A stretch of 64,000 bases of DNA from Rheinheimera pacifica (GCF_024809855.1 NZ_JANUEM010000005.1:124001-188000), one strand, 5' to 3'. Numbered from the stretch's first letter, positions 46,639-55,590 are shown. Notes: generated by a model not told the origin, from the sequence alone. Translations and numbers: made by a program.

Positions 46639-47565
46639 ATGGATTTACAAGCCCGGCAGTGTGACAACTGCCATACCAGCTTACAAGGTGATTTTTGCCA
46701 TCAGTGTGGCCAGGAAAAGAAAAGCTACATTCGTAATGTCAGTGGTGTGGTAACCGAGTTTTTCGGTGAGTTTAGTAACTGGGATACCCGTGTATGGCGC
46801 ACACTGGTGCCGCTATGGTTCCGGCCCGGCTACTTAAGCCGCCGCTATGTGCAGGGCCACCGGGTGCCGTATGTGCCGCCATTGCGGTTATATTTATTTA
46901 CCTCAATTATTGCTTTTTTGCTGTTTGCCCAGCTAATGCCAGAATCTGTGGTTACGGTAAATCCGGCAAACGCTAATGCTCCGCTTGCTATTGATGGTGT
47001 TACAGCACAGCAGGCAGAAAATATTAGCGGCCTGCTCAGCGGCATTAACGAAGGCGTAAAAAAGCAGGGGCCGACTGATAGCGATCTGATGTTTTTATCC
47101 GATGATAACAAAGACATCTTTTACAGCAAACTGGATGCCATTATTGCCAACCCAAAACTGGCAATAAATAAATTCTTCAGCCTGGCACCGCAAATGATGT
47201 TTATGCTGCTGCCACTATTTGCATTGCTACTTAAGCTGTTGTATATCCGCTCTGAGCGTTACTACACCGAGCATTTAATTGTGGCACTGCACAGCCACAG
47301 TTTTATTCTGCAATTCTCAGTGTTATATCTGGCATTGCAGGCACTGGCTGCCGTTAGCTGGCCCTGGCTGGTGCAGCCTGTTGAATGGCTGGCCACCGCC
47401 ACCCTGATTTGGATCCCAACGTATTTATTGTTATGTCAGAAGTTTTACTATCAGCAAGGCTGGGGTAAAACTCTGCTGAAATTCTGGCTTACCAGCGCCT
47501 TGTATAGCATTTTGTTTATGTCGGCAATTATTGGCTTAATTATCTTAAGTATTTTGTGGTCTTAA
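46639..47565 (+). CDS. DUF3667 membrane protein with zinc ribbon
   Basis: The product is 308 aa. The N-terminus has a two-pair zinc ribbon (CDNCHTSLQGDFCHQCGQ). The DUF3667 hallmark VWRTLVPLWFRPGYLSRRYVQGHRVPYVPPLRLYLF follows, leading into a helix, and there are about four further hydrophobic helices toward the C-terminus. Function unknown. It is divergent from the adaptor-ABC operon and shares its regulatory region, so it may respond to the same regulator. The nearest good ribosome-binding site (GGGAGG) is about 25 bases away. Confidence 0.88.
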   Translation: MDLQARQCDNCHTSLQGDFCHQCGQEKKSYIRNVSGVVTEFFGEFSNWDTRVWRTLVPLWFRPGYLSRRYVQGHRVPYVPPLRLYLFTSIIAFLLFAQLMPESVVTVNPANANAPLAIDGVTAQQAENISGLLSGINEGVKKQGPTDSDLMFLSDDNKDIFYSKLDAIIANPKLAINKFFSLAPQMMFMLLPLFALLLKLLYIRSERYYTEHLIVALHSHSFILQFSVLYLALQALAAVSWPWLVQPVEWLATATLIWIPTYLLLCQKFYYQQGWGKTLLKFWLTSALYSILFMSAIIGLIILSILWS

Positions 47566-47664
47566 ACGGGTAGCGCAAAAAGATAAAGCATAAAATTTGC
47601 GCTGCAGCGCACAGCTGCCTGCTATCTTTATTGCCAGTATCAATAAGTAACAGGCGGCTGGCAA

Positions 47665-48204
47665 ATGGCACAGTTTCTGGATGTGATTATCGGCAGTTTT
47701 CTTGGCAGCAGCGTGGTAACGGCCTTATTGGGGTTGCTGTTTTTACGGCGTAATAAAACCATTGAAACCCAGATAGAAGCCCAGTTTAGCCAGGGCTTAA
47801 AGGTGTTTGAATCTACCCGTAACTGGAAAGAGCAAGCACTTGCCGAGCTGTTTGGCCCGATGCAAATGCAGTTAGAGCGCACCAAACGCGCCTTTCAGCG
47901 CTGGGATAATAAAAACCTGCATTTAGAGGCCGAGGTAATTCAAAAGGGCAATATCGCCATTCGCGATCTGTTACTGGCCAAAGGCCATCTGATCCCCGCA
48001 CAACTTATGACCCACGCTGTTAGCCTGATAGAACACTACGACGCCTGGATAGAAGCCTATAACCGCATTCGCAATGACAATAACCTAACCGCGCAAACCG
48101 ATTTCGTTTTTGTCGGCCCGGCAGGGTATCCCTTCCCAGCCAAAGCAGAACAGGCATTTAAAGACGAGTTTCACGCTTTGCAGCAAGCATTGTATGGCGT
48201 GTAA
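47665..48204 (+). CDS. membrane-anchored protein of unknown function
   Basis: The product is 179 aa with a single N-terminal helix (residues ~7-27, IIGSFLGSSVVTALLGLLFL) and a helical cytoplasmic domain with charged segments (KTIETQIEAQFSQGLKVFES). No known family is recognised. The helix-then-RR pattern predicts an N-out, C-in orientation. The ATG follows GGCGG. It is a single gene ahead of the accessory island. Confidence 0.65.
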   Translation: MAQFLDVIIGSFLGSSVVTALLGLLFLRRNKTIETQIEAQFSQGLKVFESTRNWKEQALAELFGPMQMQLERTKRAFQRWDNKNLHLEAEVIQKGNIAIRDLLLAKGHLIPAQLMTHAVSLIEHYDAWIEAYNRIRNDNNLTAQTDFVFVGPAGYPFPAKAEQAFKDEFHALQQALYGV

Positions 48205-48422
48205 ATTAAAATAAATTGCATGGGTAAATAAACAGTTGCAGGTGAATTTATTGTTAGCAATTAAATCGCAAGCTTAAACCACGCTTTCGCCAGGCAAAGC
48301 ATTATGTTCAACCAGAAATCTGTTGATTTACTTAATGTTATTGGCTAGTGTGATTTCATTTACAAAATGATAGAAGGGAGTTTACACAGCGTGAAAGCCT
48401 GTACGCTCCAAGCTATAAAGCT
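48205..48422. other. non-coding left flank of the cassette pair
   Basis: It is AT-rich with no gene, attI-like site or integrase. The bases just left of the cassette boundary (CTATAAAGCT) do not obviously form an attC end, which fits insertion at a secondary (non-attI) site. Confidence 0.4.
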
Positions 48423-48423
48423 G

Positions 48424-49224
48424 TTATATTTTACTGAGCATTCTATGGAAGTAGCTGATATACCAATAAATAAAGCCCGTGGAATTAAACTGGCGTGTTC
48501 GGCTTATGATGAATTCTCAAATGCGGCTGATTTCATTTGGAAAACACCACGGTTACTTGACGCCGAGCGCGAAGAAGAACTTGCGAAGTTGCCGATATAT
48601 TTTCCAAATGCACCTCAATTAGCGTCTTTACGCTGGCAACATGAGAGTGCAAAGTTAGATAGAACATTTCCCTTTTTAATGAGCCGTGGAAACTTATTCT
48701 CTATTGCTTCGCTTTATGAGTCATATTTGCACTTACTTGCCAAGGATATCGAAAAATTAACTGGAAACCCGCTTAAATTGGCTCGTGGTCAAGGGGTTTC
48801 AAAAATATACAATTACTTCAAGGCTGTTGGTTTAAATTATTCTGCAGTCGATTTGTTTGAGCAAGTCGATGCAGCTCTGAAGATTAGAAATTGTCTTTTT
48901 CATGCCAGCGGGATTTTGGATTGGTGTAAGAACCCCGAACAGATTGTTAGGGTCGTAGACGATTTGATTTATCTCAGTAAAGATCATCGGCAGCGCCGCA
49001 TTAAATCAGATAATCGCGACAATGAAGTGATTATTTCAAAGTCAAAATTTGGACATAGATTGGAAATTATTAATCAGTATCCTTGGATAGTGGCTTTTTA
49101 TTTTCGAGATTATTTTGTCGGTCTTTGTCTGGAGGCTAAAGGCAAAGGTAAAATATAACAAGCCGCGTCATTCGGGGCCTAAGGCCCCTGCGACGCTCAC
49201 AAGTTCGCGCGCATGCGCGGGGCG
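48424..49224 (+). mobile_element. integron gene cassette 1 (HEPN-like gene)
   Basis: The left boundary falls in GTTATAT (48423-48429). The right end is the attC-like site at 49153-49230, whose R'' box ATATAAC is the exact complement of GTTATAT, as expected when both halves came from the same circular cassette. It is 801 bp and carries one gene whose start is 21 bp inside the boundary and whose stop lies in the R'' box. Confidence 0.65.
48445..49158 (+). CDS. HEPN-motif protein of unknown function (cassette gene)
   Basis: The product is 237 aa. The C-terminal half has IRNCLFHASG with Arg148 and His153 in the R-x4-H spacing that marks HEPN ribonuclease or nucleotide-binding domains, within a helical bundle (FEQVDAALKIRN, EQIVRVVDDLIYL). 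The N-terminal half is helical and unrecognised. The ATG at 48445 is chosen because the frame's earlier Met (48367) lies outside the cassette boundary. HEPN proteins are common in defence and toxin systems, but activity here is inference. Codon use is AT-rich compared with the flanks. Confidence 0.6.
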   Translation: MEVADIPINKARGIKLACSAYDEFSNAADFIWKTPRLLDAEREEELAKLPIYFPNAPQLASLRWQHESAKLDRTFPFLMSRGNLFSIASLYESYLHLLAKDIEKLTGNPLKLARGQGVSKIYNYFKAVGLNYSAVDLFEQVDAALKIRNCLFHASGILDWCKNPEQIVRVVDDLIYLSKDHRQRRIKSDNRDNEVIISKSKFGHRLEIINQYPWIVAFYFRDYFVGLCLEAKGKGKI

Positions 49225-49230
49225 TTAGGT
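49153..49230 (+). other. attC recombination site
   Basis: It is 78 bp. R'' ATATAAC (49153-49159) and L'' GCCGCG face L' CGCGGGGC and R' GTTAGGT (49224-49230, matching GTTRRRY). L' has one extra G relative to L'', the kind of extrahelical base attC sites use for strand choice. The centre contains GGGGCCTAAGGCCCC. The junction is after G49224. Confidence 0.7.
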
Positions 49231-50261
49231 GTCGCACAATTTACATTGCAGGAATTCAATGGAAAAGAGATATCAGGTATTTGTAAGTTCAACTTACGCA
49301 GATTTAAAGGAAGAGCGGCAGCGCGTCATTCAAGCCCTTATGGAAATGGATTGTATCCCCGCTGGAATGGAGTTGTTTCCTGCTGCAGACGAAGAGCAAT
49401 GGGAATTTATAAAGAAAGTAATCGACGACTGTGATTACTATTTATTGATTATAGGCGGTCGGTACGGCTCAATTACTGATGATGGCATAAGTTACACAGA
49501 AAAAGAATTTGATTATGCCGTAGAAAGTGGACTCAAAGTAGTCGGCCTGATACATGGTGAGCCGGATGACATTCCATTTGGAAAGTCAGAAAAAGATGAG
49601 AGGTTGAGGAATAAATTATTTACCTTTAGAGACAAGGTTATTGATGGCCGTTTGGTTAAGTTCTGGACTGCGGCAAAAGAGCTTCCCGGTCTAGTGGCTC
49701 TCAGCATGACTAAAACTATTAAAATGTATCCTGCCACGGGCTGGGTCAGGGCCAACAATATAGCCAATGAAGACATTCTTGTGGAGCTAAATGAACTAAG
49801 AAAAGAAAATTCCACACTGCAAAAAAAGATAAATGACAATAAAGTGCAGAATGCCTTGGATGTAACCGATATCGCTGATATCGACTCAAGATTTACAATT
49901 CATGGGGAATACAAGGTCTACCGGCTCGGCCATGATGTGAGGAGCTACACCTTTGAAAGTGTAATTTCTTGGAAAGAAATGTTCACGCTAATATCTCCAT
50001 ATCTTGTCGACTATTACAATGAATCAGGCGTAGATAGCAAATTGGCAAACTGCTTACTTGAACGGGAAGGAAAATCTGGCAGTAGCGTTTCTATAAACGA
50101 ACAAGAATTTAAAACTATAAAAATACAGCTTGAAGCCTACGGGCTTATAAAAACAGAGCGCCTGAAAACTGTTAAAGGAAATATGGCAACATTTTGGTCT
50201 TTAACTGAGAAAGGCAAGAAGTTAATGATCGAAAGCAGACTAGTGCGTCAAAACACCTAAC
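49225..50261 (+). mobile_element. integron gene cassette 2 (DUF4062 gene; right end incomplete)
   Basis: It starts with TTAGGT at the attC junction. Its own R'' box ACCTAAC (50255-50261) is the exact complement of GTTAGGT and contains the stop codon of the gene. No matching L'/R' half follows, so the attC of this cassette looks truncated; fragments of an IS-like ORF lie just beyond. Confidence 0.6.
49259..50260 (+). CDS. DUF4062 protein with C-terminal winged helix (cassette gene)
   Basis: The product is 333 aa. DUF4062 covers about residues 4-85: [55 protein letters not shown] and [10 protein letters not shown]. It is related in fold to TIR-like domains and often precedes effector or ATPase domains in bacterial conflict proteins. 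A coiled coil ([13 protein letters not shown]) and a wHTH-like end ([25 protein letters not shown]) follow. AGGA five bases before ATG 49259 fixes the start; it is 34 bp inside the cassette. The molecular role is unknown. Confidence 0.8.
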   Translation: MEKRYQVFVSSTYADLKEERQRVIQALMEMDCIPAGMELFPAADEEQWEFIKKVIDDCDYYLLIIGGRYGSITDDGISYTEKEFDYAVESGLKVVGLIHGEPDDIPFGKSEKDERLRNKLFTFRDKVIDGRLVKFWTAAKELPGLVALSMTKTIKMYPATGWVRANNIANEDILVELNELRKENSTLQKKINDNKVQNALDVTDIADIDSRFTIHGEYKVYRLGHDVRSYTFESVISWKEMFTLISPYLVDYYNESGVDSKLANCLLEREGKSGSSVSINEQEFKTIKIQLEAYGLIKTERLKTVKGNMATFWSLTEKGKKLMIESRLVRQNT

Positions 50262-50696
50262 ACATATGAGCCTTCCCGGACTCAATAGGCAAAACCACTC
50301 TTCTGGCCGCATCAGCGGCCAGGCTGTTGTCCATCAGCAAGATAGGCTGCTTTATCTGTCATCATGGTTGCCAGGCGACAGCCTGCAACAAACACATATC
50401 GGGGGCTCTCTTATCTCACTCTTAATAAGTGCCTGCTGATAGGTTTTGCCTCACTACTACCTTCCAGATACGCCACCTCAAAGAAGTCTTTGTGCGTATC
50501 TAAGCCTATAAAAGTTATGCTACTGTTAACTACGCTGACTGCCAGTACTGCATCTTCATCAAATACGGTATGGCTCTGGCTGCAAAGCTAACCCATGCAC
50601 CCGGATGTCAGCACCATGTGAGGGAGCGCGCAATTGCTCGCAAGGCACGCACTTGGAATCAAAATCTGGTATGTAATCTGGGCGGTGATTATAAAA
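50262..50696. other. 435-bp decayed region after cassette 2
   Basis: It contains an inverted repeat GGCCGC-ATCA-GCGGCC near 50311-50326 and the minus-strand transposase-like fragment listed separately. No intact gene is seen. Confidence 0.4.
50411..50590 (-). pseudogene. transposase remnant, IS110-like N-terminus
   Basis: The minus-strand frame translates to a stretch containing ITFIGLDTHKDFFEVAYLEG before a stop at 50413-50411. The 'IGLDTHKD' start is typical of the DEDD transposase N-terminus of IS110/IS1111 elements, but the expected Met is ATA and the other ~300 residues are missing. Some IS1111-type elements insert specifically into attC sites, which would explain why the preceding attC is incomplete. 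This rests on one short motif. Confidence 0.4.
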
Positions 50697-50942
50697 ATGG
50701 GAAGCAAATTTTTATGCGAGTGTGGATATCACGTGAGGACAAACATGTTTGAAGGACATTCTATATACAGAATGTTAAGCGATAACGATGTCGACTCAAT
50801 TGATGATTCTGATAACGCAAAAGATCTCGTTGAATTATGGCTCGGTTCTCAGGAAGTAATAAGATGTAAGGGCTGCGGTTGCCTCTATCTATGGGATCCG
50901 AGTGCCAATCTATATGAGAAATATGTAAAAGTTGGCCTTTAA
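50697..50942 (+). CDS. small Cys-rich (zinc-ribbon-like) protein
   Basis: The product is 81 aa. KFLCECGYHV near the start and IRCKGCGCLYLWD near the end give two Cys pairs (CxC and CxxCxC) likely to bind one zinc ion, joined by an acidic stretch (MLSDNDVDSIDDSDNAKD). The frame is open from 50634, but the ATG at 50697 sits in the family-like position, with AAAAATGG context and no strong ribosome-binding site. Function unknown; similar mini-proteins often occur in integrons and accessory islands. Confidence 0.55.
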   Translation: MGSKFLCECGYHVRTNMFEGHSIYRMLSDNDVDSIDDSDNAKDLVELWLGSQEVIRCKGCGCLYLWDPSANLYEKYVKVGL

Positions 50943-51029
50943 GTGCTTTGGATGTAATTCTCAAATGCTGGCTGTAAACGGGCGTACACTGCTCACTCCT
51001 GCGGCAGTACATAAATGTATGGATAAAAG

Positions 51030-51395
51030 ATGACGTTTAACGCTATAAATTTTAAAGATAAATTTTCTAAGTTTTCTGAGCACTGGTCCCCTCGTGTTAT
51101 CGCAGAAATGAACGACTATCAATTTAAACTGGTGAAAGTAGAGGGGGATTTCGTTTGGCATAACCACCCGGATACAGATGAGGTTTTTATTGTGATTGAA
51201 GGCACGCTGAATATTGAATTTCGGGACGGTGTTGTTAGTTTGAATGCCGGTGAAATGTTTGTGATACCAAAAGGGGTAGAGCATAAGCCTGCTGCCGCCA
51301 ATGAATGTAAAATTATGATTGTAGAGCCTAGAGGTGTTGTTAATACAGGTGACTCGGGTGGTGAGCTAACGGCAGAAAATGATATTTGGGTGTAA
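51030..51395 (+). CDS. single-domain cupin protein
   Basis: The product is 121 aa. Cupin motif 1 is [16 protein letters not shown] (two His and a Glu for a metal) and motif 2 is [16 protein letters not shown] (third His). The ending [20 protein letters not shown] is typical of a widespread subgroup with no assigned substrate. Members are commonly seen as mobile cassette genes. No attC with a matching core could be shown here. AAAAG lies before the ATG. Confidence 0.85.
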   Translation: MTFNAINFKDKFSKFSEHWSPRVIAEMNDYQFKLVKVEGDFVWHNHPDTDEVFIVIEGTLNIEFRDGVVSLNAGEMFVIPKGVEHKPAAANECKIMIVEPRGVVNTGDSGGELTAENDIWV

Positions 51396-51510
51396 TGTGC
51401 GGCTAACAAACAGCTTAATACATGGATCGCAGACCACTTACACAGATTTAAGGCAACATAACACAAAGCAGCAGATGCGTATTACGCGTCTGCTTTAAAC
51501 GTAGGTAACC

Positions 51511-51888
51511 ATGAGAACTCTATTTTTATCAACAATAGCCATTTTTCTATCAGCCTGCACTGACCCGTGTGTAGATGAAATTATTCGTCAAGTTGCTGAC
51601 AAAGAACAAAAAACTGCCGCTGTACATATACGCCGAAACTGTGGTGCTACCACAGGCTATGTCGAGCAAGTTTACATTGTAGTTTCTGGTGCAAGTTATA
51701 AAGATGCCGAGCCGATTTTTACAGCTGACAAGGTTGATAATCTGGCTGTTAATTGGTTGGATGGCCGAACTTTAGAAATTAGCTATGATGCAGCCAGAAT
51801 ATTTAACTTCAAAAACTTCTGGCACTCTGCTGAAGTTGATAACTTTCAATACGTTATTAAAGTTGTACTACGTGAGAGCAGCCAGTGA
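51511..51888 (+). CDS. small lipoprotein of unknown function
   Basis: The product is 125 aa with a lipoprotein signal (MRTLFLSTIAIFLSAC, Cys16 lipidated). The mature part includes RNCGATTGYVEQVYIV, a motif shared with small uncharacterised lipoproteins found in integrons and accessory islands of marine bacteria (DUF5412-like; uncertain). It probably resides in the outer membrane. GTAGGTAACC precedes the ATG. A GTTAGAT heptamer matching the attC core consensus occurs 9 bp after the stop, but no partner box was found. Confidence 0.65.
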   Translation: MRTLFLSTIAIFLSACTDPCVDEIIRQVADKEQKTAAVHIRRNCGATTGYVEQVYIVVSGASYKDAEPIFTADKVDNLAVNWLDGRTLEISYDAARIFNFKNFWHSAEVDNFQYVIKVVLRESSQ

Positions 51889-52152
51889 TTAGCAGTGTTA
51901 GATAAGCAAACCGGCTATAAACCGGCTTGCTCCAGTAAGGTTGCCATATGCTGCAGAAATGCACTTTTCCTGAGCACCGGGAGATTGGTGGGGTAAGCAC
52001 AGTTGCCGGTCAATTTCGCTGTGCTGCATCTGCGACTATAGGCTAGTATTCAGTAAGGAAATACCGTGTTATTCTGCCGGATCATAAAGTAAATGCTAAC
52101 CACGTGTCATAGTTGATTTACCTAAGTACCTAAAATAATAAGGAATTTTCTA
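51889..52152. other. 264-bp intergenic region before the CstA-family gene
   Basis: It contains a hairpin (AGCAA-A-CCGG...CCGG-C-TTGCT, about 51905-51931) that could terminate the lipoprotein gene, although no T-run follows. The rest should hold the promoter of the transporter gene. Confidence 0.4.
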
Positions 52153-53613
52153 ATGCTGATTTTCTTTGCCTGCATAGCCATACTTCTTGTAGGCTATAAG
52201 TTCTACAGCCCCTTTGTTGAAAAACAAGCCGGTATAGACCCTAATATCAAGACGCCTCAAGAACGTTTAAACGATGGCGTTGACTATGTTGCAGTTAGTC
52301 CCTTTAAAGCGTTTTTAATCCAGTTTTTGAATGTTGCCGGTGTTGGCCCTATTTTTGGTCCTATTTTGGGTGCGTTATACGGCCCTGTAGCACTTGTCTG
52401 GATAGTTATCGGCAATATCGTTGGTGGCGCAGTACATGATTACTTTTCTGGTGTAATGAGCCTGAAAGAAGATGGCAAGAGTTTGCCAGAAATTGCTGGT
52501 AAGTATTATAACGTGGTGTTTAAAGGCGTTATGCTGGTCTTTACTGCCATGCTGCTGTTCTTTGTTGGTGTAGTGTTTATTATGAGCCCGGCAGGGCTAT
52601 TGAGTAATTTGTCTTATTTTGAAGGTACTTTTTTAGCAGGTAATACCTTTTGGGTATTGGTAATACTGGTGTACTACTTTTTAGCGACCTTGCTACCGAT
52701 TGATAAAATTATCACTAAGCTGTATCCGGCATTTGGTTTGCTGATGATTGTTATGACAACATTAATTGCTGGTGCATTGCTGATGGAGGCGCCGCATCTT
52801 CCTCAGGTAAATGATATTTTTGCCTATTTTCATGGCCATCATGATCATGACTTTTTAGCACCAAATCCGGATGGTTTGCCAATTTGGCCATTGCTGTTTT
52901 TAACCATTACCTGCGGTGCTATAAGTGGTTTTCACTCGACACAATCGCCTATGATTGCCCGTTGCCTTACGAATGAAAAATATGCCCGTCCGGTTTTCTA
53001 CGGCGCAATGATGTGTGAAGGTATTGTGGCTTGTGTTTGGGCTTTGGCCGGTATTGCTGCGTTCCCGGGCGGTTATGTTGAGTTAAAAGCTATGCTGGCT
53101 CAAGGTGGCCCTGGTTTAGTGGTTAACCATATTGCGACCAGCTACCTTGGCATTTTCGGTGGCGTTATGGCTATTCTTGCCGTGGCTATTTTTCCGATCA
53201 CCTCAGGTGACACCGCGTTCCGTTCGTTGCGTCTAACCATTATGGATGCCTTTAAAATTTCGCAAACAACCGTGCACAGACTTGCGTTGGCGGTGCCAAT
53301 ACTGGGCGTTGCCTATTTGATGACGTTCCTGGATTTCTCGTTGATCTGGCGTTATTTCGCGTTCTCGAATATGCTGTTATCAACCAGCGTATTGTGGTTA
53401 GCAACAAAATATCTGTTTGACAGAGGCACGTTCCACTGGATTACCAGTGTTCCGGCTGTAATTGGTACAGCTATAACGGTGGCTTATATTGCTACTGCGG
53501 GTATTGGCTTGAATTTGCCTGCTACATACAGCAAGCCGATAGGTATAGTTGTAGCGGTAGTGTGTTTGATAGGGCTGGTTATGGCGCATAATAAGCGTAC
53601 TGCAACAGCGTAA
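52153..53613 (+). CDS. CstA-family (carbon starvation) peptide/pyruvate transporter
   Basis: The product is 486 aa with about twelve transmembrane helices. It shows the CstA signature FLIQFLNVAGVGPIFGPILGALYGP, GGAVHDYFSGVMSLK, GFHSTQSPMIARCL and FPITSGDTAFRSLRL. It is the short form; E. coli CstA and BtsT are ~700 aa with extra helices. Members import peptides or pyruvate during carbon limitation. AAGGAA lies before the ATG and a strong terminator follows, so the gene is monocistronic. Confidence 0.9.
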   Translation: MLIFFACIAILLVGYKFYSPFVEKQAGIDPNIKTPQERLNDGVDYVAVSPFKAFLIQFLNVAGVGPIFGPILGALYGPVALVWIVIGNIVGGAVHDYFSGVMSLKEDGKSLPEIAGKYYNVVFKGVMLVFTAMLLFFVGVVFIMSPAGLLSNLSYFEGTFLAGNTFWVLVILVYYFLATLLPIDKIITKLYPAFGLLMIVMTTLIAGALLMEAPHLPQVNDIFAYFHGHHDHDFLAPNPDGLPIWPLLFLTITCGAISGFHSTQSPMIARCLTNEKYARPVFYGAMMCEGIVACVWALAGIAAFPGGYVELKAMLAQGGPGLVVNHIATSYLGIFGGVMAILAVAIFPITSGDTAFRSLRLTIMDAFKISQTTVHRLALAVPILGVAYLMTFLDFSLIWRYFAFSNMLLSTSVLWLATKYLFDRGTFHWITSVPAVIGTAITVAYIATAGIGLNLPATYSKPIGIVVAVVCLIGLVMAHNKRTATA

Positions 53614-53624
53614 AACATTCGTTT

Positions 53625-53659
53625 AAAAACGGCGCTTGTGTTATCGGCGCCGTTTTTTT
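53625..53659 (+). terminator. rho-independent terminator after CstA-family gene
   Basis: ACGGCGC (53629-53635) and GCGCCGT (53647-53653) form a stem that is extended by an A-tract pairing with the TTTTTTT that follows. It probably works on both strands, since the convergent gene ends at 53679. Confidence 0.8.
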
Positions 53660-53678
53660 ATGCCTGATATATCTACAT

Positions 53679-55559
53679 TTACTGGCAGGATCTGTTCCGG
53701 CCGTTAGCTTTGGCTTTATATAACGCATCATCTGCACGGCCCAGCGTAATATTTAATAACTCATCGTGTCGGCTTTGTGCAATACCTAAACTGCAGGTAA
53801 TAGAAAACGGCTGTTTACTGTCATTCACCTCAATAGCTGCCACGGCATGGCGTAAACGTTCGGCTATTATCTCTGCCTGTTGTAGTGTGGTATCGGGCAG
53901 TACAATCAAAAACTCTTCGCCACCGGTACGGCCAAAGTGATCCTGCTCACGCAATAAGCTGCTGACAGTAAGGCTAAACTGCTGCAGGGCTAAGTCGCCT
54001 GCTTCATGGCCATAACGGTCGTTTACCTGTTTAAAGTGATCCAAATCCAGGCTCAAAAAGCTCAGTGGCAAGGTGGTATCAAGCGCTTTTACCCGTTCTT
54101 GCTCGGCCAGCAACATAATACGCCGCCGGTTGGCAATACCGGTTAGCTCGTCTGTCATGGCAAGGTTATGCAGCCTGCTGTTGCGTTTTTTTAATGACAC
54201 AGCTGCACTAAATAAAATCAGCAGTAGTAAGGCAATTAAGCTTAATGCAACGTATTGCCAGCGCTGAGCCAGTTGCAGGGTGCTGACGTGCTGTTGCATC
54301 AGGGCTTTTTCTGCCGCCAGTTGCTGGTTGCGCTCTTGTTGGCGGGCTGAGTCAAACTGGATGCGCAGTAAATTACTTTGTTGCTCTCTGGCTAGCTGCT
54401 GTTGCTGCTGATTACTGCTGACATAGTGCTGCAGCATTTGGTAGGCTGCAATGCCATCACCGGTTGCTGCCAGCGCCGCTGCCCTTGCCTGATACAGCAT
54501 CAGCCGGTAACGTGGGTTGTCATCAATACTGAGATACTGTTCTGCCAGTGTAACCTGATGTAGCGCATCTTCGGGTTGTTGCAGCGCAACAAGGGTTTCG
54601 CTGTGGTACAGCGCCAATAGCCCTTTGTAGGTGGCTAGTGACGAGTGATCCTGTACGGTGCTGCTCTCCAGCTCGGCAAGTGCCTGGCGGTGAAACAGTG
54701 AAGCGTTATCATATTGTTGCAGCAGGTTATATATCCACACCAGGTTTACTTTTATATACGTTTGCCAAAGTGGTTCATCCAGCTGCTGGTATGCCTGCAA
54801 AGCTTGTTCAAACAGCTCGAGTGCCTGCTTTGGCTGGCCCAGTTCGGCATAAGAAAAGGCTTTTTCGTTCAGGATCATCGCCAGGCGGAATTGCTCCTGG
54901 GGGGCAGTAAATTCCTGCTCAGCCTGTTCCAGATAGTTCAGTGCATCCTGATATAAACCCATGCGGCGGTAAGTGGCAGCGATGGATAACACTAAATCAT
55001 TGATGTAAGAGCGGTACCCTAAGCTAAGCTGCAATTGGTAGGCACTGACATAGTGCTGCATAGCATCAGCATAATTGCCGCGGTAAGAGTCAATACTGCC
55101 CAGCAAGCTTAAACTAATGGCGATACTAAGCGGGTTTTCACTGGCACTGGCGGCATCATAGCTTAGCCTGGCATTTTGTTCGGCCAGCTGGGTTTGCCCA
55201 AGTTGGCTGTAAAGATAATAACGGCAGACATAATAGTCGGCTAACGTTTCATAATCATGCTTTGCTTTAGCCTGGCTGATTTTTTCATCACTAAAGCTGA
55301 TACCCTGTTCTGGCTTATCAAAATACGCCAAAGTACAGCGCAGCCGGTTAAGCATGCTGGTACGTTTGGTATCGTTGGCGGGCAGGGCGGCTTCAAGTTC
55401 AAGCAGGGTTTGCTGATAATCTGCAATGCTGAAAAATGGCCGTTCGCCACGTTCTATTTGTTTAACCAGGGCATCAAACTGCTGTGGTTGCAGCGCACCG
55501 GCGCCGTATAAACTGGCGCAAAACAAGCAAACAAAGCCGATATAAGGTTTTACTGGCAT
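53679..55559 (-). CDS. TPR-containing diguanylate cyclase (GGDEF)
   Basis: The product is 626 aa. After a signal peptide (to ~residue 22), a periplasmic tetratricopeptide region covers ~35-400 (for example AQLYQDALNYLEQAEQEF-like repeats). A membrane helix near residues 430-455 and a cytoplasmic GGDEF domain at ~465-626 follow. The active-site GGEEF is intact, as is LTGIANRR. An RxxD inhibitory site (REQD) lies five residues before GGEEF. It should make cyclic di-GMP, with product inhibition, in response to a periplasmic signal bound by the TPRs. It stands alone. Confidence 0.92.
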   Translation of the reverse strand: MPVKPYIGFVCLFCASLYGAGALQPQQFDALVKQIERGERPFFSIADYQQTLLELEAALPANDTKRTSMLNRLRCTLAYFDKPEQGISFSDEKISQAKAKHDYETLADYYVCRYYLYSQLGQTQLAEQNARLSYDAASASENPLSIAISLSLLGSIDSYRGNYADAMQHYVSAYQLQLSLGYRSYINDLVLSIAATYRRMGLYQDALNYLEQAEQEFTAPQEQFRLAMILNEKAFSYAELGQPKQALELFEQALQAYQQLDEPLWQTYIKVNLVWIYNLLQQYDNASLFHRQALAELESSTVQDHSSLATYKGLLALYHSETLVALQQPEDALHQVTLAEQYLSIDDNPRYRLMLYQARAAALAATGDGIAAYQMLQHYVSSNQQQQQLAREQQSNLLRIQFDSARQQERNQQLAAEKALMQQHVSTLQLAQRWQYVALSLIALLLLILFSAAVSLKKRNSRLHNLAMTDELTGIANRRRIMLLAEQERVKALDTTLPLSFLSLDLDHFKQVNDRYGHEAGDLALQQFSLTVSSLLREQDHFGRTGGEEFLIVLPDTTLQQAEIIAERLRHAVAAIEVNDSKQPFSITCSLGIAQSRHDELLNITLGRADDALYKAKANGRNRSCQ

Positions 55560-55590
55560 AAATATGCCCTATGCCAATAAGTTACAGATT

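Noticed and set aside
50364..50591. 75-aa plus-strand ORF
   Set aside because: No ribosome-binding site, composition is not protein-like, and the opposite strand holds a transposase-like frame.
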